Shown one piece after another: positions 55,481 through 64,000 of a stretch of 64,000 nucleotides of DNA (its first letter is position 1; the number at the start of each line of letters is the position of its first letter). The notes below the pieces were generated by a model. It saw nothing but the letters and a program-made list of their open reading frames with translations. It did not search any database and was not told the DNA's origin. Made by a program: the position numbers and the translations under genes. The DNA lies in assembly GCA_905182995.1 (NCBI GenBank), contig CAJJDP010000047.1, forward strand, positions 59,885 to 123,884. The letters are read 5' to 3'. Source of the stretch: Paramecium octaurelia (taxonomy: Eukaryota; Ciliophora; Oligohymenophorea; Peniculida; Parameciidae).

Positions 55481-58400
55481 TCATTCTCTTGCTCCTTTTT
55501 ATTTGAATAGTTAAATAATTGATTTTCCATTTTAAGTGATTTTTGAATCTTTTATTATGCTTTAATTGGCTAATAACAAAGATTATCTGGAAAATGATTT
55601 ATAACAAATTAATCTGAATTCTTTTTTAATATTTTCAGCTACTTAAATTTATCTCTATTCTTAATTTTCATCATTTTGTTTTATATTTTAATCATTCTTA
55701 ATTTGTTCAATTGAATATAAATTTATAGATCCATCAAAAACCCCTGCTGCAAAATCAGTTCCATTTGGGCTGAAAGTAAAACAACAAATTTAATCATTTT
55801 AATTTTCTATTTTCAAATGTTTTTCAAATTTATTAAACTCTTCATCATCAGAGTTTGTTAAATCCCAAAAATAAATTGATCCAGATACACTGCCAACAAT
55901 TAATTGAGTTGCGAAAGGATTGATACTGATAGTAACACAATTTTCGAAACTTTCTGATGATATCCTACTAATCACAATCAATTTCTTTTAATCTATAATT
56001 TTAACTATTAATATGAAAGCATCATATAAAATAGCAAATATTGAATCCACAGAAGCTGATACAATTGATTTGGCTTCATTATCTTTTATGACATTTTCTA
56101 ATTGGGCTTCTACCATACCCAAGGCAGGAGTAAGCAGTGTAGGACGTCCATTTATTAGTGTAATTAAATTTTAGAAATCTGATGAATATTAAAGACCAAT
56201 TACACTTTTAGCGTTTAACTCTAATGTATGTAATTATTTAATCCTAATTAATTAGAACGACCTATACTGCTTGTAAACTAAAAAATTCCCATTTGCTGAA
56301 ATAACTGGATTTGCTGAAACAGGGTTGAAATCTACTTTTGTAAAAAATTATATATCATATGTAGCTACTTATTACAAAATTCCACATTTTAAAAGTTCAC
56401 ATGCAATTATTTTGTTATCATAACCAATAACAAGATATTGCTATTTTGAAGCAAACGAAATACTTCTTATAGGTTATTATAAAAAAATCTTCTAAATCAA
56501 TGTTATATTAGGTAATTCTCGAATATCTAAAATATTGATGTAATGCTGATCTCCTATCACCACTGTCTTTAATTCTATAAGCATAACATAATTTCCAGAC
56601 CATTAATCTGTATTTAATATTTACTTTTCGTTTTAAATGTCCCATATGATAAAGCCTTATTAATTTAATTATACAATATAATCTCCATTATAAGTTGAGT
56701 AAAATTTTAATGGCTGTTATTTTTCATCTATTAAAATCTTACTTTATCCAGGATTCAAAAAACTGATCATTCTATATCCATTCTAAGCTCTATAACATAA
56801 AACTGATAAATTTTTAGGACAGAAAGTATAATTGTAACAACTTTCTATCTACCAAATATTTTTTAATTTGAATTGAAAATCATCTTAAACAGAAAAAATA
56901 CAAATTGTTTCTTTTTAACTACAAACAAGTTCAGTGTCATCTTTTATAAATAATAAATTTTGAGTTGGTTGTTTTTTAAACAAAGTAATTTCTGTAGTAA
57001 TTGATTTCTCATAATTCCATAACTAAATTGTATAATCACTAGTAGCCAAAGCTACTAAAATTTCATTTTAAGAAATTGCTGCAATACCATTCAAATTTTG
57101 AATCTCTTTAGAATACTGTTATTAATTATTGAGATTGATTAACAAAAGTTATGTATTATTATTATAATACCCTATTAAATTGCATGGTTTACAAAACTAT
57201 AAAAAATAATCCAATTAGAAAGATTCTAATTTAACAATAATTTCATTTAATTTATTTTATATGTTCCACTTCATAATATTGCCACTTAACGATGCTGTAT
57301 ATAGAATATTTGAATCATCCTTGCTAAATTAAAAAGATTTAGGATGTTCTTCAATCTCTAAGTTCACATCTTCTTACTATTAAGAGATGTCAATGATAGT
57401 AATCTTTGATCCATATCTTTCTTAAATAGCTAAAAATCTATCATCATTTGATATAATTGAATGTTCTAAGTTGTTAAGATCCTTTTTTTAAAATTTAATT
57501 TCTCTAGAAAAGCTATCGATTACTGTTATTTAATCTGCATCCATTAATATAAATAATTATTAACTGGTTGATAGATAACTGCTCTCAAATTATATATCTA
57601 AATCAATAGAAGGCAACTTTTCTTACATTTACTTAAGATTTGATATGATAATAGCATTACTATTAATTGATACAAAGTAATTTTGATATTGATTATAAAT
57701 TATATCAAATTAAACAGTAGCTGGTTCTAATAAAATTTGTGATTGCTTTTTCCAACTATTATTTATTTTTTACCAAATAATCATATTATCTTTATCATCT
57801 ATTGATAATAATTGTCGACCATAATCCCATGATTTAATAATTACAACTTCAGACTAATGTCCTTCAAGACTTTCTTTTTAGTCAGTTGATAAATTATGAA
57901 CAAAAACGAGATTATCAGAACTTAAAAATATAATATCCTCATCATCTGATAAACTAATAAGATTTTTTTCTGGTAAAAAGATTTAAAATTTTTCATTTTT
58001 TTTGTTTATTTTATTCAAACTCCAAATTTCAATTTTTATGTTGTTTGTATTTTTTGAAATAGTAGCAAAACATCCTAATGGAGAAAAACATAAAAAATTT
58101 GGATGTAGATGAGCATTATTTATTTTATTGTATAAAACAGTCTCCTATGGAAATTTAACATCCCACAAACATGTTGTTCCATCTTTACTTAATGATGCCA
58201 ACCATTTAGAACAAAAAGAGAATTCTAAACATAGTATAACTGAAGTATGTTCTTCGAGCATAATAATAAAATTTTTTTCTATTAAATCCCATAAAATAAT
58301 TGAGCGGTCTCTACTGCATGATGCAATAATAAGACCATCATTTGAGAAAGCAATTTAGTTAACACATAGTTAATGTCCATTTGATATATTTGATTATTCA

Positions 58401-61400
58401 CTTAATTCAATATTCCATAATTTAATTTATTAGTCATCGCTTGCAGAGGCCAAACATTATCCATCAGGCGAAAAAGATAATTAATTAATCTCCCCTGTAT
58501 GGCCTTCTAATACTGCTATTTTCTTTTTAGCATTCACATTCCACAAAAATATCTTTTAATCATTAGTACCAGATGCTAGTAATGACATTTTCTATGAGTA
58601 ACTGAGACTTGTAACATAGCTATCATGCTCTCCTAGTAGTATATCCTCTTATTTATTAAAATTAAACAGATAGATCTTTCTATCACAACCAATACTAATG
58701 TTATCTACATCAATTTATGCTAAGCAATTTATTTTTCCAGAAAAACTTCTCTAAATATCTAGTTTTTCATTTCCATTAAAACTATATAATTAAATATCAG
58801 AAGATTATCCACAAATAATTTATGAATTATCAGAAGATATTACAAAAGAATGTTTATTTTCACTCTTTTCATTCGATTAATTTATACTTACTATTTAGGC
58901 TTATGACATCCAATTCAGATTCATTAATTTAAGCCTCTTTGATTCCTTAACAAATATATAATTAAATGAAGGTGTTACTGATACTTCATCTACATTGGAT
59001 CCACACTGGAAAGAACAGAGAAGTTTTAGTTGTTTATTTTCGTCAATAGAACTTACTATTGCTTATTTATCAACTTAATAGTAATGCAATAAATCACAGC
59101 TCTTAGAAAATTTTATTGGGAACATCTTATTATCAGTAGAAACTGGAAAATCTTTATTATTTTTAATATCATAGAATTTAAAGTCGTAATTTTATTGCTA
59201 TCCGCATCCATCGTATTTATAATTGCAAGCTATTAAATATCCATCAGAAGAAATAACAGATTCTCTTAATAATTCATAAAACACTTCAAATTTTTAAGAA
59301 ATAAGGTCAAAGATACCTGAACCCTCAGTATTTCGAATAAACATTTTATGATTACTATCAAAAGTATTTACTTGAAGTATTTTGTGCTTTGGAAACATAA
59401 ATTTATTTTTTTATTGGATTTTTATTTCTCTAATTACAAAGTCAGAATTTGACCTGTAACATATATAATCGTTGTTGCTTGTCCAAGAAAATTATGTTAA
59501 AGCTTTATTTTCATAAGATTAAATCTCATATATGTTTTAAGGATCTTAGATATTGAATATTTTAACAAGATTTTAACATTCTAAAATTAGTACCTAATCG
59601 TTTTTACTTAGCTTGAGAGATTAACATTCTTCGCAAATAGTAATATTAAAGATTTCCACTTTTGAATAAATATTCTACTTAATAATGTTTGATTCTTTTG
59701 AAATTATGCAATGTAAACCATCTTAAAAGAATTGTACACACATAGGATTGTAATCGATACTAGATAATAATGTCTACTACTTCCAATCAAAAATTTATAG
59801 ACCAAAATAATCTTTTGTAACAAGCTATCCATTTGTTAAAAATTATGCAAATTGTTTTGAAGTTGGAATTATTCCCTTTAACTTGCATTTTGATAAAGGA
59901 ATTATTTTTATGTCACTTTGCATAAGATACATAACATTTTGGTCATTATCAATTAACTATAATTAACTGATTCCACTTTGAGTTAAATAAGCATTTTAAT
60001 CAGGCTTATAAGCATTAATCATTTCAATTTTATTGTCAAAATATTTCCAAACTCTGATGTAAGTCCCACCTGTCACAAATAAATTACCATTTTTTGAAAA
60101 ACTAAGACTGTTATATGTTTCATAAGGTAGTTAATAATTAATAATTTTCTCTCTTGAAATGTAATTCCAAAACCATAATGTTTCATTGCATAAACACAAT
60201 AAAGATATTCCATCTGGGCAAAATTGAATTATTAGAGATGAACGCTATTAATATTAAACTTCCATTTTCAAAACACTTTTTTCATTATTGCTTATGTTCC
60301 ATAGAATAATTTAATCACTACTTTATATTTGATTAAAAGCTAAGGTATTATTATCATACGATACTAAAATAGTTCCCCTGTATGGCTTACATTAATCAAG
60401 TATTTTAATTCCTGATCCGTTAATTTCATCTAAAATCCTTATTTTTTAATCATTAGTCTAAATAATTAATAATGAACCATCAGGAGAATAAATGATTTAC
60501 TCTATTACAATTTTTTCATCTATTTCATCGAATTTCTCACACTCATAAGGAGTTTTGCTAATTTTCCAAAAATATAGACTTCCATCTCCAAATAAAGTAG
60601 ATAGTATAGGCTTGCAAGGGGAAAAAGCCATAGACTAAATACTTATTTATTTTGTAATTTCATTATCCATTAATTTTTTTTCTTTATAATCATATAAACA
60701 TATTGATTAGGGACAATACTTGTTTTTCACTGCCATCATTTAATAATTAGCTTGGAATGAAAAATATTCAATTTCTGATTGGAGAATACAAGCTTAATCT
60801 TCTGATTCTTAAAAATACTGATCCTTATCATCATAAATAATAATTTCATTTTAACATTATTCAAATATTAAATCCTGATAATAAATAGAATTTTTTTCTC
60901 TTTCACAAAGAATTATTTCTTAGAAAGTATTTAAATCCAAAAATCTTACATCATTTGCTCTTATTATTAATCTCTATTCATTACTAGTAATATAAATTTA
61001 GGTAATTTTCGCATGAAAATGTATACTATTAATAATTGCTTAAGTATTTAGATCTAAGATCAATATTGTTTAAACTTAAACAATCACAGCAAAATTAGAA
61101 TTAGGGAACAAGTAAACAGGATAGGAATATTATATCTTTGCAAAATAGGCAGAATGATCATACTAAAATTCTCCATAAGCTAGATAGTTTTCTGCTCCAA
61201 TGACTATTTCTGTTTCATTGGGTATGGTTAAATATTAGATTTAATATTCTTAAAACGATAAAACTGAGCACTTACAATGATCTCTTAAATTCCATAATAA
61301 TAATAAGTTTGTACATGCAGATACTAATATATTTCCTTCCTTACTAAAAGCTAAGGCCTTAATCTTCCCAGTATGACCTATTAAAATCCTATCATTCTTA

Positions 61401-64000
61401 GTATTTACTTCAACTAGTTTAATGCTAGAATCTTCTAATCCTAAGGCAATCAATTTATCATCTTATGTGAAAGTGTAAACCAATATTTTCTTTTCATACT
61501 AAAATAGAATATCATCTGGTTTTTCTGTGACACCTTCCAAATTGCAAATTATCAGCATTCCTGAAGAATCAACTGAAACTATTTTTTTTCCATCAAAAGT
61601 GAATTTGACTCCTGTGACTGGATAATCATGATATTTTATTGTATAAATCAACGATTTAATTTTTGGATTCTAAATATCCCATAATTTTATAGTTTTATCA
61701 TCACTAGCTGAAGCTAGAGTTTTACTATCAGGTGAAAAGGCAACTGATAAAATTTTACCTTGATGATCATTAAATTATTATATGATTTTATAATCTTCCA
61801 CATCCCAAAGACTAACTAAATTGCCTTTTCCATTTGATGCAATTAATTTACCATTTGGAGAAAATTCAACTAGTCTAACTGGTTCATCTTCTTTTAAAAA
61901 TGGTTTTTCTTTACATCTTACATTTGTCCATTCAACATTTGTCAAATTAGCATAATTAAAATTGCAAGAATTAATATTAGTATTGGTAAATTTAGATTTA
62001 CTTAGATTTGCATAACAAAAACTTAAACCTGAAATGTTTGTATCAAGTAACTAAATTTCTGAAAAATCTTCGTACCCTAAATAAACATCCAATTAAGATA
62101 ATAAGAAAATGCTATTTGAAGCAGCGTATTTGTATTTCTCATTTTTGGATAATTTAACAATATTAATAAGAACCCTTTTTATGTTTTCTAGACTACTTAT
62201 TTTGTCTTTGATAAATGTTAATACTCCTTTAAAATGATCTTTTGAAATGTTTAATTCAGATTTATTATATAACTATTCCATTAATCTGGTAACATATTTC
62301 TAATCCAAATTGTTCTCATTCAAAAATTAAGAATCAGAATACAGCAGCAATTCTATTATATATTTAGCAACATAAAATTCTTAAATAGATTTGTGAGTAA
62401 AGGAATAGATACTTCCTTTAGCATTTAAGAGGATACAACTTCTTATTAATTTATAATAATCAATTTCTTATTATGAATCATTAAAATAATCATCAAGCCA
62501 TCTATCATTGTTATATTAATTGCTATAATTATTTGTTAATTTCAATTTTCCTTTTTATTAATATGTGATTTAAGATAATTAATTTTTAGTCATATCTATT
62601 GCTAAATTTGATGAAAACTATAAAATATCTATTGAAAAACTTTCCCAATTTGAAATTTTACCTGTCTCTCTCAACTTTTAAATTTATTAGTCATGATAAA
62701 AATGAATGAAGCTTTCATAGAACTCAAATATTGTATACCTTTTCATCTTTAAAGCTTGAACTATACATTCTATATCTTGACCATTGATGCTAAACGACTT
62801 ATTATCAACTAATAAGTTATAGCCATCGATTTTAAGAATGCTGGTTATTGAGTAAAATTAAAAAAACTTTAAGCTTTCCAATTAATCTACAAGTTAAGTG
62901 GTTTTTGCTAATAATTCTGGGTATTCAAAATATTTAATTTTTTGGCTCTTTCCATCAAAAATTGGTTAATTATTTTTTTTTTGATCTAAATTATTTTTGT
63001 AATTCTCTTATAAAAATTTAGATAAACTAGATTTCTATATAATACTAAGATAACTCTAAAAAAATCTGTTTTTTAAATCCACCGAACCTTGCTATTGTTT
63101 TGCCATGTTAGGTAAGACTTAAACAATAATTTCAAACATGAAGGGAGTTGATAATAAATCAGCAATTCCTACATTTTCGATAGCCTTTTCAAATTTGTAA
63201 ACACTCCATAAAGAAGATAAATCTTTCCTGAGCCCAATAATCTATTCCTCCTTTAAATAATTAAATGGAGAATGCTCTAAAATTTTCTTGATTAATTCCT
63301 CTCGTGAGGAACTTTCAAAAATATATTCTGATTATCCTTTATGAGAATTTTAAATACTGTGATAAACTTCCTCCTTGACATAATACCATATTCTTAAAAA
63401 TTCATCTAAAATAAAATTTTATTATGAAATCTATTTCAAGAAATCATATACTGCTCTTATTTTTCTCTTTACACTAAGTTCAGCATATTGAATTAAGTAA
63501 TTACTTTTTTAACCTTCATCAAAATCCTAGATCTAAACTTCTTTTAAACTCCTTATGCTATTCCCATAAAACCAAGTTTAATAACCCAATGTGTTTAATA
63601 TTTCTTTTCTGGTTGTGATGATTATCTTGACTTATTTTTATTTTTCATCAATATTCAAATCATTAATTAACTTATTCGTTATAATTAGATTTTATTAGAT
63701 ACAATCTTATTTCATTTCATCATAACTATCAAGTATTAAAATGATATATTCTTTTTTATTTTAGATAGCATCTTTAAATTCTCTAAGCTAATATTTATCA
63801 AATTAATAGTTATCAGATTCTAAAGCTTATTCAAATAAATTATATTTTGGATTTTTTAAAGTTGGGAGTGATACAAAGATAGGAATCCATTTAGAATTAA
63901 TTTCTTTCTATTTCCATAGAAATTCTTCTATTTTTTTTGCTGCTTTACTTTTACCAGAACCAGCATTTCCTGAAAGTAACATGACATCATTTTATTTAGA
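55481..64000 (-). CDS. Giant NACHT-pentapeptide-WD40 STAND protein, beta type (gene B), 5' end outside
   Basis: 2839 codons plus stop (55481-55483) lie in the window. The edge falls nine codons before the Walker A serine (codon 10, first base 63973), so the helical N-terminal region is missing. Frames at 55981, 61453 and 63973 all agree with the stop. NACHT motifs, the FTHKSIQEF motif, the pentapeptide strip and WD40 repeats follow as in beta and gene A. A stretch of about 310 bp (61145-61454) is identical to gene A 44880-45189, while neighbouring stretches differ at many positions, suggesting gene conversion between the two. One linker around 57900-58040 differs markedly from A and beta. Function inferred only from architecture, as for the other copies. 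Confidence 0.92.

Overview
The window is nuclear DNA from a ciliate, most likely Paramecium (macronuclear genome). Long reading frames stay open only if TAA and TAG are read as glutamine and TGA is the sole stop. The DNA is very AT-rich, intergenic gaps are short, and ordinary genes carry GT-AG introns of about 19-32 nt.

Layout. 1-1604: 3' part of a leucine-rich-repeat gene. 3023-15613 (called alpha here) and 15939-28358 (beta): two tandem giant single-exon genes of 4196 and 4139 codons. 28612-32665: a decayed, internally deleted alpha copy. 32668-33156: a protein-kinase relic. 33499-39032: ordinary genes, namely a Rab2-type GTPase (-), an FCP/SCP-type phosphatase (+), a Sel1-repeat protein ending in a CaaX-like box (+), and an unrecognised multi-intron gene (+). 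39195-53460 (-, gene A) and 55481-64000 (-, gene B, cut by the window end): two more beta-type giants, with decayed alpha and flank material between them. The beta-type genes on the two sides form a large inverted repeat around the 33-39 kb spacer.

The giant proteins share one plan: a roughly 1300-residue, mostly helical N-terminal region beginning with a conserved LRGGGCGQ motif, a NACHT-type STAND NTPase (Walker A GNAGSGKS, Walker B ending DSYDEM, an IITTR motif), a short pentapeptide-repeat strip, then about 2000 residues of WD40 repeats. That is the layout of NLR/STAND sensor ATPases (oligomerising switch plus beta-propeller sensor). The sequence does not show what they sense or what effector they drive. 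Near-identical tracts, inverted copies and decayed copies point to birth-and-death evolution with gene conversion.

Two assembly artefacts matter for annotation. A 984-N gap inside gene A is flanked by an identical 829-bp sequence on both sides, and removing one copy plus the Ns restores a single 4150-codon frame. A single N at 30901 separates two identical 1230-bp copies of pseudogene sequence. Both look like unmerged contig overlaps, not biology. I had no search tools, so all family calls rest on motifs read by eye.
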